This document shows, piece after piece, positions 9,696 to 18,270 of a stretch of 64,000 bases of DNA. Below the pieces are notes generated by a model. It had not been told where the DNA came from and ran no database searches. It saw only the letters and a program-made list of their open reading frames with translations. Position 1 is the stretch's first letter; every line of letters starts with the position of its first letter. The position numbers were made by a program, and so were the translations under genes. Source of the stretch: Saccharomycopsis crataegensis (lineage: Eukaryota; Ascomycota; Saccharomycetes; Ascoideales; Saccharomycopsidaceae). The DNA is taken from positions 558,001 through 622,000 of the forward strand of contig NW_027043829.1 of the NCBI RefSeq assembly GCF_037102585.1, given 5' to 3'.

Positions 9696-10286
9696 TCTAA
9701 AAACTTTTAGATGGTTAAAAGAGATTGTTTTGCTTAAAGTTTTGAATTACAATAGAGTATAAAAAAATAATAGATTTTATTATTATATAATATGTCTGCA
9801 AATAAATATGTAATATGAATTCGAGACCAGAAAGAGTAGTTACTAAGGAAAAAGCAATAGTTCTAACATAGATGTAAACGCTGACAAAAAGTCAACATTA
9901 AAGAAAGGTTTATCGCTGAGAGATGAAAAAAATGCAACTATATATTTTGAATCAATCAGAAGATACGGATTATAGAACAGCCAAGGAAAACAAATATTCA
10001 TTCATAAAACATCACAAAAAGCTAATAATAATAGTAATAATAATAGTAATAATAATAGTAATAATAATAGTAATAATAATAGTAATAATAATAGTAATAA
10101 TAATAGTAATAATAATAGTAATAATAATAATCTCAATAAATGAGAAAACAGATGAAAAAAGAAGAATTAATTCCGCAATACATTGGGCTGGTCATCACCT
10201 TAGAACACACATCACAACAGGACACCCTGAAATAGCTTCAAGTTGAAAAGAGAACAAAAAAGAATAAACAATACCAAATTAATACA
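9696..10286. other. gap with 12-bp minisatellite
   Basis: 3' regions of the convergent genes at 7671 and 10287. The only notable content is the tandem repeat at 10023-10131. I see no gene. Confidence 0.6.
10023..10131 (+). repeat. 12-bp tandem repeat (TAATAATAATAG)
   Basis: About nine near-perfect copies of a 12-base unit made of AAT triplets with one AGT. It lies between two convergent 3' ends. Confidence 0.9.
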
Positions 10287-12821
10287 TCATATGCTCTTTA
10301 AATCTTCAATCTCGACCTTAATTTCCGCCGCCTTTTGGGTGATTTTTGTGGATTCTACCAATTCCATTGCTGCTTCAACACATAGACATGGAGTTCCGTC
10401 TACACAAAACCCACATGATTCAAATAGGTTTTCATCACTACTGGAATTACCACCAATATTTCCACTATTTACTTTGAAATTACTATTCTCGGGGTCTCTG
10501 TCAGAATTATTATTGGAATCTTTGTCAGAATTCGACAAATGGTTGATTTTCGTCTTGAAATGCTTGGTTGGACGTTTTATTGCCCTTCCTTTCGTATTTG
10601 TCCTTCTTTGAGGATTTATGCCACCATCGTTACTGGTTGAATAAGTCGGTACCGATAAGCTACGCTCTAATTTCAAAGCCAGAAAATCCTCATCACTATG
10701 ATGATTAATATTATCGTTTTTTCCAAGCAAAGGATCATCTGGTTCGTAAATTCCTGACAATTGTAAGAACGTTCCATCTTTCACAGAGGCAGAAGCATCA
10801 ACAGCCGCTAATCCAGCAGAGCCATAATGGGGGAAATTTATCTCATTTTTCACCATAGACGATGGAAGATCAGAAGATGGAACTTTAGATGGGTCTTTAT
10901 TAGGAATAACACCACCAAGATTTTTAGTATTGCTATCCTGATTATCATGGGAATTTTTCTTTGATTTTGACTGTCTTTTGGAAGTGCTAGAATTAGACAA
11001 TTTTCCAGCTTTATTCGCCAATTTACGATTAGAGCAATTGGTCCCCAGATTATTGTTGTTGTTGGAAATAGCATGGCCATGCTCTATAGAATTCGTCATA
11101 TCATTATATGAGTTCAAAGAAGTGGTTCGTTCAAGTTTCACGGATGCGTTAGACAGAAATAGTTTCTTCATGGCATCCGGATCATGATTCAGATTATTGT
11201 TCAAAAAATGTGAGACTTCATGGTCATTAGATAATCCTCCCGGAATTGATTTTTTTCTGCGGGGAGAATCAAAATGATGATAGTGGTTGTTAATGTGGAG
11301 ATTAGTTGGCACTGGCGAAAGCAGCAGGAATGAATTAAGTAGCAAGAGCAGGTCAACATCAAAGTCTGTTATCTCTGAAGTATTAGACATGGTTAGAGAA
11401 AGTGATGGAGATGGTGAAGAGGAAGAAAAGCGTTCATCAAGAATGCCATCATCCATATCATCATGATGGATTGAGAGGCTATCCAATGAGTGGGAAATCA
11501 GGTTTGCTTTATGGCTGGTATTGTTTTTTGAATGATCCTTCATATGGACATTTTCCATTACCCCTTGTTTGGATTGTTGCTGTTGTTTATTTTTGCGAGA
11601 CTTTGTTTTTTTAGTTGGTTTCTCAGACTTGAGGAAAGAGTTAAGATCATTCAAGATTTTACTATTGTTGTCAGGGCCAGCAAGAGAACTGATATTATTA
11701 CTAAGCTTCATTGGGTTAATAGTTTCACTATTATTATCTGATATATTATCAGTTGATGAGCCTTGGCCAGCGCCTTGATTGTTATTTGTGCTATTTTGAT
11801 TGTCACCTTCATCAGTGCCACTACCCCCAATAACCGTGGTGTCTTGCAATATCTTGAGCAAGTTGATCTCATTACGGAGCTTATCAATAATCAATTTCAA
11901 TTTTTCGTTCTCTTTTACTTTCGAACTAAGAATCGATTGAAGTTCCGAGTGATCTTTGGAGCTTGATGAGCGTTGCATAGAAACGCTTTGCTGATTGTGA
12001 GTATTCATCATAGTCGACATTGATCTATCTAGTTTTTGAATCGGTTTGATGGGTTTTGGCACAAGTGATGGCTGATTTGAAATATTATTTAAAGATTTGG
12101 TATTAGGCATTATGTTGGGTAATACTTTAGACTTGTTTAATTGTTGTTGGTTATTTGGAGATTTATTAAGAGTATCTGCCGTTGATTTGTAGTTGAAATC
12201 TGTCGGTTTTGGAATACTTGGTTCAACTTCCTCTTTTTTGATTCCAGGGGTAGTGGATGATGCCGTTTCTTGTAGTAAAGACCAGTTCTTTGATGCTGAT
12301 ATTGAAGTACTAATAGGACTTGATGCCTTTAGAAGGTTATCGGTGCTCTGAGCGCTAACCGATTTTGAAATAATGTAGGAAAGTTTTGATGTGCTTGAAT
12401 ATTTGGAAGCAGAGGTAGCGCTCAATGAGTTTAATCCAATTTGAGAACTTAATGAGTCAGTAGCCTTTGGGTTAGATAGTGTGGATGACGATGAGTTAGA
12501 TATTAGTGGTTTGGCATTGTTTACGGGATTGACGGAGCTTTTAAGAGTGGAAGTAGAGGAGGTTGAGGAAGTAAGAGAGTCTAATGACGTCGACAGGATG
12601 TTTTTCAAAGGACCAAGAGGATTATTTCTAGTTGCTGAGATTGTTTGAGAAGGGGCGTTTATAGAGCTTTGTACTGTGGCAAGCAAGGAGTTGGCAATGG
12701 GGGCGGAACCGTTATTCCCCAACATCGAAGACCCCAGGGAAAGAAGTTCTATAGCAGTGGTAGAAGAAGACGACAGGGATGACGGAAAGTCCTTGGTCTG
12801 TGAAGGACTGGTTGAGGACAT
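10287..12821 (-). CDS. Ser/Asn-rich putative regulator with HapX/Yap5-like CGFC-x5-CLC motif
   Basis: 844 residues from the first ATG (12819-12821); an upstream in-frame TAG excludes a longer product. Mostly low-complexity Ser/Asn/Thr sequence. One coiled segment (KVKENEKLKLIIDKLRNE) lies in the N-terminal 40%, and basic patches (KPTKKTKSRKNKQ; KGRAIKRPTKHFK) look like nuclear signals. Near the C-terminus C803, C806, C812 and C814 form CGFCVDGTPCLC. As I recall, this is the cysteine-rich motif by which HapX, Hap43, Php4 and Yap5 sense iron through Fe-S clusters. I see no bZIP basic region and no Hap4 N-terminal box, so it is not a standard HapX. An iron-linked transcription role is inference. 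It is divergent from HSK3. Confidence 0.6.
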   Translation of the reverse strand: MSSTSPSQTKDFPSSLSSSSTTAIELLSLGSSMLGNNGSAPIANSLLATVQSSINAPSQTISATRNNPLGPLKNILSTSLDSLTSSTSSTSTLKSSVNPVNNAKPLISNSSSSTLSNPKATDSLSSQIGLNSLSATSASKYSSTSKLSYIISKSVSAQSTDNLLKASSPISTSISASKNWSLLQETASSTTPGIKKEEVEPSIPKPTDFNYKSTADTLNKSPNNQQQLNKSKVLPNIMPNTKSLNNISNQPSLVPKPIKPIQKLDRSMSTMMNTHNQQSVSMQRSSSSKDHSELQSILSSKVKENEKLKLIIDKLRNEINLLKILQDTTVIGGSGTDEGDNQNSTNNNQGAGQGSSTDNISDNNSETINPMKLSNNISSLAGPDNNSKILNDLNSFLKSEKPTKKTKSRKNKQQQQSKQGVMENVHMKDHSKNNTSHKANLISHSLDSLSIHHDDMDDGILDERFSSSSPSPSLSLTMSNTSEITDFDVDLLLLLNSFLLLSPVPTNLHINNHYHHFDSPRRKKSIPGGLSNDHEVSHFLNNNLNHDPDAMKKLFLSNASVKLERTTSLNSYNDMTNSIEHGHAISNNNNNLGTNCSNRKLANKAGKLSNSSTSKRQSKSKKNSHDNQDSNTKNLGGVIPNKDPSKVPSSDLPSSMVKNEINFPHYGSAGLAAVDASASVKDGTFLQLSGIYEPDDPLLGKNDNINHHSDEDFLALKLERSLSVPTYSTSNDGGINPQRRTNTKGRAIKRPTKHFKTKINHLSNSDKDSNNNSDRDPENSNFKVNSGNIGGNSSSDENLFESCGFCVDGTPCLCVEAAMELVESTKITQKAAEIKVEIEDLKSI

Positions 12822-13199
12822 TATGCTAGGGTGTGCTATATGAGGGACATTAGGCAAATTTTGGGTAACACTCTATCTGACTAAATCTGGTAATGATGGT
12901 GATCTTGCGATAAATCTTTTTTCATTCTTTCTCATCTTCGCGCATTGTGCCATGCAAGCACGGTAGGACTCGGTGGGAGGGACCGGGGGTGCTCACCACG
13001 CCGGTCGGACCGAGGAAATATTTTTTTTGTTTATTTCTCCGGACCGGAAAGTGAGCCAGCCACCGGGTAAATAAATGTGTCACCTGATTTACAACGTGAC
13101 TTTTTTTGTTTGTTTCTGTTTGCTTGTTTGTTTGTTGTGTCAACCTCATGATGATCATCATACGATCATCATCATCATCATCATCATATTTCAGTCACA
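12822..13199. promoter_or_regulatory. divergent promoter with paired CGGACCG motifs
   Basis: Between the CGFC-motif regulator and HSK3. A GC-rich patch at about 12950-13070 carries CGGACCG at 13006-13012 and again at 13040-13046, 34 bp apart. The same motif in reverse (CGGTCCG) is at 16971-16977, 5' of the second AIM2 copy. CGG triplets in mirror arrangement suit Zn2Cys6 factors; the factor is unknown. A short ATC run (about 13164-13188) precedes HSK3. Confidence 0.4.
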
Positions 13200-13418
13200 A
13201 TGGACTCTAAAACCCAGAAGAATGAAAACCTCAAGCTAGTATCTCTCCAACTCCAGCGCCTCAACCAGCAACTAGCAAAAACAGACTCGCTCCTACAGGT
13301 GTCGACGATCCAAGCTCAGTCAGTTCGGAAGTTGGGATTGTACCACGCAAGCTTGTTTATGGCGGTTAACCAGATCACCGAACAGGATATTGTCCAGGTC
13401 AATGAGGATCAATCCTAA
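13200..13418 (+). CDS. HSK3: DASH/Dam1 complex subunit Hsk3-like
   Basis: 72 residues against 69 for S. cerevisiae Hsk3. It is almost wholly one amphipathic helix (LVSLQLQRLNQQLAKTDSLL) followed by the segment VRKLGLYHASLFMAVNQI, which parallels QLGKVHGSWLIGSYIYY of Hsk3. Hsk3 is a small helical subunit of the ten-protein DASH ring that couples kinetochores to spindle microtubules. The match rests on size, helix pattern and the LGKxH-like stretch. Another short coiled-coil protein is possible. Confidence 0.65.
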   Translation: MDSKTQKNENLKLVSLQLQRLNQQLAKTDSLLQVSTIQAQSVRKLGLYHASLFMAVNQITEQDIVQVNEDQS

Positions 13419-13593
13419 ACCTCATTGGTTCCTGGCGATGGTGATTGACCAAAAAGTTGTTAGTATTAGGCCCCGATGGGCACCCGGGTAACTTACATCT
13501 GTTATGATTTTTTGATTGTTTCGTACAACAGAATGAAAGGCAAATCGTATATTATTTCACTGACACATCAATTGTCTAATTTGCTAAAAAAAA

Positions 13594-14322
13594 ATGGCTC
13601 CTCAACAACTTAGCCCATGCTGTATTGCCACCAATACCCACCAAGGTGAACCAGTTGGTACCATCCATGAATCTATTTATGGGCTTCCAACTTATGTCTC
13701 TGGTGACAAATCTTCTGGAAAACTTCTCATCATTGCTGCTGATATTTATGGTTATAGCTATATCAACAATAAATTAATTGCTGATGCTTTTGCTGCTAAG
13801 GGATACTATGTATTGTTGCCAGACTTGTTAAAAAACGACTTTGCCATCCCGGGCAAGCCAGAACTTTTACCAGCCTGGTTGCAAAAGCACCCAGTCTCAG
13901 ATGTCTCTAAAATGTACATTGACTTTGTCCAGAAGGCAAAGGAAGACCTCAAACCTTCTTTCACTGCCGGTACTGGCTATTGCTTCGGTGCTAAATTTGT
14001 TGTGGAAAACTTAACCAAGGATGGTTTACTTGAAGCCGGTGCCGTTGCTCACCCAAGTTTTGTCACCCCTGAAGATGTTGATGCCATTGCCAAGCCAATC
14101 TTGATTAGTGCCGCCCAAGATGATGTCATGTTCCCAGCTGTAGCCAGACACAAAGCTGAAGAAATTTTAATAAAGAACCAACAAAGATTCCAAATTGATT
14201 TGTTCAGCGGAGTTTCCCACGGGTTTGCAGTTAGAGGAGACTTAAAGAACCCCGTTGTCAAGTATGCCTATGACAAGGCCCTTAGTGACCAATTGGTCTT
14301 CTTTGGTCAATTTTCCAAATAA
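13594..14322 (+). CDS. AIM2: dienelactone hydrolase family protein (Aim2-like), copy A
   Basis: 242 residues, alpha/beta hydrolase of the dienelactone hydrolase family, close to S. cerevisiae Aim2 (246). The catalytic triad is visible: Cys in GYCFGAKF, Asp in SAAQDDVMFP and His in SGVSHGFA. It begins CCIATNTHQGEPVGTIHESIYG, which aligns with copy B at 17206. It is a small soluble hydrolase whose yeast substrate is not established. It has no intron, whereas copy B is interrupted exactly within the matching HxGE region. It lies convergent with the SAF1-like gene. Confidence 0.88.
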   Translation: MAPQQLSPCCIATNTHQGEPVGTIHESIYGLPTYVSGDKSSGKLLIIAADIYGYSYINNKLIADAFAAKGYYVLLPDLLKNDFAIPGKPELLPAWLQKHPVSDVSKMYIDFVQKAKEDLKPSFTAGTGYCFGAKFVVENLTKDGLLEAGAVAHPSFVTPEDVDAIAKPILISAAQDDVMFPAVARHKAEEILIKNQQRFQIDLFSGVSHGFAVRGDLKNPVVKYAYDKALSDQLVFFGQFSK

Positions 14323-14636
14323 TTGTGCAAAATTATAGACATTATAGTTGAAGATTTAGACACACCATATGCTCTAGAATAAATAAGTAAATGGATTGAG
14401 AACTGAATTTGGTTATGTAATCGAATATAGACAGTACGATATCAAATAAAATCAAGGACTACGTAATATGAATAATTGCTTAACCCAATATCAAATCAAT
14501 TAAATATAGATATAAAATATAAAAAGCAGAAACAAACATGATAGTAAAAAAAAAGACATCCTGAAATACACTCTTTAATAAAATTCTCTTTAATTTAATA
14601 TGAGAGTTCTAAACTTTCAATACCATCACTGGTCTT
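14323..14636. other. AT-rich convergent 3' region
   Basis: Separates the 3' ends of AIM2 copy A and the SAF1-like gene. Nothing specific is seen beyond AT-rich, poly(A)-signal-like sequence. Confidence 0.5.
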
Positions 14637-16370
14637 TTATTTCTTTGTAGCGATGATTGCTGATGAATGCCAACCAGAAGCAGCAATTGCCAAAGCCACT
14701 TTATTATTTGGCAAAGAAATTCTTTGAGGTTTAGTGACCCGCATGTCTCTCCAATTACCTTCCATGACAGCAGTATTTGGCCCGAATTTCTCATTAATCT
14801 CTTCACAATTACCTAATCCCAAACTTCCACAAGATTGACTCTCAAGACCCCAACTAGCCATTGACCCATCTTTGAAAAGAGCCATGAAATGATAGTCACC
14901 CATACTGATATTGATACACTTTTGGTATTGTAATTCCGGTAAGATTTGTGGTTTGCTTTTTGTAGAGCAGGTACGATTTTCGAAATCAAATTGGTCGTAG
15001 TTGATGGAATCTCGATCCCCAATGAGCACTTGATCATCGTTGGTGAATACCGCAAAATTACAAAAAGTTCCAGAGATCTTCACAAACCGACAACCGGTAC
15101 CTGATTTCAAAGTTGTTTTCGATAAATGTTCATTGAATGATAACACTTCGAATGGTTGAGGTTGTATTGTTGAATCAAACATCTCAGGGGAAATGTCCAT
15201 ACGATACAATTTCCCTGTGGAAGTGATGTATAATAAAAATCCGTCACCAATGAAATAATCAACTACTTGGCGATCATTATGAGTTTCTCCTGTGCCACTG
15301 ATCACTCTATAATTGGCATTTAGGGCAATATCTGGCGAGTCTTCTTTTTTGATCGGATCTCTAGTGTTCCAAAGCACAATACCTACTCCGAACACAAAAC
15401 ACGAGGAAATCCCCCATCCAGCAGAGATTTTCGTGATGCGATTAATGTTGGAATCCTTGATGATTGATTTTTTGGTGGTTGGGTTGATAAACTTAAGTCT
15501 GATCCCGAATTCTTGATCGCCGGTGTCCCAAGTCCAGATCTGATTGCGGTTATCTAAGGCAATAAATTGGGTTCTGCCACTGCTAATCCCAATGATCTTG
15601 GTGTTTTTAGTTTTTGGAGTTCTTGGAAGTTCACATAATTTGATTGTCGGCTTTTTCAGCTTCATAAGCTCGATCTCCGCTAAGGCTGCTGGGGAATAGA
15701 ATTCGTTTGCTGGTATTTGCCCCCAAGGATTAGTATCATGTGGTTCAGATGATTGCGGTGGGAAGGAACGGATGTTTACAGGTCCTCTTCTAACATAATG
15801 ACCTCCAAAACGTGGGATCCGATTTTCTTGTCTTCTGTAGAACTCAATTAATGGATTATAATCTGGTTCACGCGGATAAGTTCCGGGGTCTTTTTCCAAT
15901 TGGTACCCAATGGTGAAGATGTTGTTCTCCCCCGTCAACACATGAAAGGTGAAACCCCCGGCACAAACATCAACCATGGTGATGTCATGACTATCAGTTA
16001 TATCACCACTAAGAAAACTTTTCACTTCTGTTGGAGTCAGAACATAAAACCTTCCAAACCTTGGTGCTTGTAAATCTTGTCTAGTATGGCCCAATCTTCC
16101 TCGCTCGTTATCACCCCAGGTATAAAGATGGGATGATAACCGGAGCTTGTACAATTCATGCCAATTGGCAGTTGACGATAGCCATGGAGTGGCACTATCA
16201 TCTCCAAACTGTTTCTGGAAGAGTACCTGGTAAAAATACGAAGATTGTAACATCTGGTGCAAATCATGATTTGGGACCTTGGAAAGTTGTACAATGTCAT
16301 CGTAGTCCAATTGAGGAAGAAGATGACGCATGATAATATCCTCCCCTAGGGATAATATGTTAGAAGTCAT
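14637..16370 (-). CDS. SAF1: F-box / RCC1-repeat protein, SCF substrate receptor (Saf1-like)
   Basis: 577 residues. An F-box-like N-terminus (LGEDIIMRHLLPQLDYDDIVQLSKV, cut here for length) is followed from about residue 85 by RCC1-type blades: LYTWGDNERGRLGH, then HVLTGENNIFTIGYQ, IALDNRNQIWTWD, FAVFTNDDQVLIGDRD, and near the end ALFKDGSMASWGLES..GSLGLG. This architecture is that of S. cerevisiae Saf1 (637 residues), the SCF adaptor that sends adenine deaminase Aah1 to the proteasome at quiescence. The same substrate here is inference. It sits between the two AIM2 copies, on the opposite strand. Confidence 0.75.
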   Translation of the reverse strand: MTSNILSLGEDIIMRHLLPQLDYDDIVQLSKVPNHDLHQMLQSSYFYQVLFQKQFGDDSATPWLSSTANWHELYKLRLSSHLYTWGDNERGRLGHTRQDLQAPRFGRFYVLTPTEVKSFLSGDITDSHDITMVDVCAGGFTFHVLTGENNIFTIGYQLEKDPGTYPREPDYNPLIEFYRRQENRIPRFGGHYVRRGPVNIRSFPPQSSEPHDTNPWGQIPANEFYSPAALAEIELMKLKKPTIKLCELPRTPKTKNTKIIGISSGRTQFIALDNRNQIWTWDTGDQEFGIRLKFINPTTKKSIIKDSNINRITKISAGWGISSCFVFGVGIVLWNTRDPIKKEDSPDIALNANYRVISGTGETHNDRQVVDYFIGDGFLLYITSTGKLYRMDISPEMFDSTIQPQPFEVLSFNEHLSKTTLKSGTGCRFVKISGTFCNFAVFTNDDQVLIGDRDSINYDQFDFENRTCSTKSKPQILPELQYQKCINISMGDYHFMALFKDGSMASWGLESQSCGSLGLGNCEEINEKFGPNTAVMEGNWRDMRVTKPQRISLPNNKVALAIAASGWHSSAIIATKK

Positions 16371-17205
16371 GGTTTGCCTGTGATGCTCTCTGTATATATT
16401 GAACTGTCTGGTGATTCGAAGGCGATATCAGGACGTTTGCTTTTTTTATTTTTTATTGTTTTATTTTTTTTTTTTTACTTTGCCTCCTAATTTTTTTAGC
16501 CTCTGCCCTATCACTGGTGGCTTGAATGTGGTAATTAATTGTAATTTAAGAATTTCTGATAGACTACTAATTTGTTTTATAATAAAGGGGATAACTTCTC
16601 AAGATTTTCTTCTGTTTGTGTGGGTGCTGACGGGAAATGTGTCAGATAGTTGCTGCGTATGCTTCTCTGGAAGCATCATGCCGGTTCCCCTTTGATCAGG
16701 AAAATCGCCCAGATAATTGACACCATCTATGTCCATACTGTATTCTTTTCCCCAGAAAGATTCACGTAAGGTTTTTCTCAAAGCATATATTACTACTCTG
16801 TAAACGGTTTCCTCTGATAATATATTTGTATAATATCTGCTTGTAATCAATGTAAATTGCTGGTTGATCTACCCACGGTTATTCATCTTATTATCAGGAC
16901 TTATTATTGTAATATACTCTTCCAAAGAAAGCATATCAGCTATCATCTGAATATCTAGAAAGAATCACCTCGGTCCGGTCTTTCGCCTTCGCTCCTTTCC
17001 CTTTCCACTTGACAATAATGCCTCCAACGGATTTAACTCCCAATATCCGGAGATTACCTGCCCTGGAATCCAGCAGTGGGTTACTTCGGTATCCGTGCTG
17101 ACGAGAAAAGCGTATAAATTGGGAGCCAAATCCTAAAAAAATCTCTATTGATGCATACTCATATGCTATTAATTATCACCAGCATTAATAAATATAGCAA
17201 AGAAA
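16371..17205. other. gap: SAF1 and AIM2-B divergent promoters
   Basis: No gene seen. It contains a CGGTCCG element at 16971-16977 (see 13006 and 13040), a T-rich stretch at 16440-16500, and a GC-richer patch at about 16970-17060 with CGG and CCG triplets. Confidence 0.45.
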
Positions 17206-18000
17206 ATGGCCTCTTTACCTCCTGCTGCTTGCTGCTTGAAAAGAACTTTCCACGGTATGTGTGTGTTTGTACTGCGCGAGGCACAAAAAAAAAGGGGATC
17301 ATAAACTAACTAATAAACAGAAGGTGAAAGAAAAGGAACCCTTCACAAGAGTCTCTATGGCCTTGCCTCATATGAGGTCGGGGATATAAAATCTAAAAGA
17401 GTCCTCATCGTCGCTATCGATATCTACGGACACGATTTCCTTAATACCAACTTAATTGCCGATGAGTATGCTGCTCAAGGCTACTACGTTGTGATACCTG
17501 ATATTTTACTAGGGGATCCGGTGGATTTATCTAGAGGCATGGAGTCCTTCCAGGAATGGAAAGTTAACCACGGTCCAGAAGTTACTATTATGGCGTACCA
17601 TAACTATTTGATAGAATTAAAAAAAACCGTGGCTTCAGATGCCAAATTGTTCAGTGTCGCTTACTGTTTTGGGGCCCATTGTGTCATTAAAGAATTGGGC
17701 TCCACTGGGCTTTTAACTGCGGGAGCCATTGCCCATCCAAGTAATGTCACTACTGAAGCCATGGAAAACGTCACCAAGCCACTACTGATCAGTGCTGCCC
17801 AGATCGATCAAGTGTTCACCACAGAATTGAGACATAAGACCGAAGAAATCTTGATAAAGAATGATGTAAGATTCCAAATCACATTATTCAGTGGGGTTTC
17901 CCATGGGTTTGCCATCAAGGGGGATATTAATGATAAAGTGGTCAAATATGCCAAAGAAAAGTGTTTCTATGATGTTGTCAGCTGGTTTGGCCAATTCTAA
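17206..18000 (+). CDS. dienelactone hydrolase family protein (Aim2-like), copy B, one intron
   Basis: Two exons, 17206-17254 and 17321-18000, give 242 residues, the same length as copy A. The 66-bp intron has GTATGT at its 5' end, an ACTAAC branch site and ends AACAG. Spliced, the start reads MASLPPAACCLKRTFHEGERKG, close to copy A over the HxGE..GT.H.S.YG region. The triad is intact: Cys in AYCFGAH, Asp in SAAQIDQVF and His in SGVSHGF. Without splicing only a later internal ATG (17491) would be available, so the spliced model is preferred. It is diverged from copy A throughout, so the duplication is not recent. Confidence 0.88.
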
Positions 18001-18069
18001 TTTTCATAGATCTTTCTAAAAATTTCTTTAAACAATTGTTAATCTACACACTGAAAAAGGAGTTATTAT

Positions 18070-18142
18070 ATTTATGTTACAATTTAATATTTATGTTACA
18101 ATTTAATATTTATGTTACAATTTAATATTTATGTTACAATTT
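18070..18142 (+). repeat. 19-bp tandem repeat, four copies
   Basis: Unit ATTTATGTTACAATTTAAT, four copies with the last incomplete, just 3' of AIM2 copy B. A run of 19 or so A follows at about 18155-18174. Confidence 0.9.
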
Positions 18143-18270
18143 TATTTGATCATGCAAAAAAAAAAAAAAAAAAATGTGGAGGATGCTCTTCTATGTTTTG
18201 TAAGCCAATCATCCTGGAAAACAAAATACTGTACACCCAGCAAACAACGACTGGGATTTTTTTTTCTCAA

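Noticed and set aside
9923-10246. 107-codon frame across the AAT repeat
   Set aside because: Its Ile/Val runs are translated minisatellite, with no independent protein signal.
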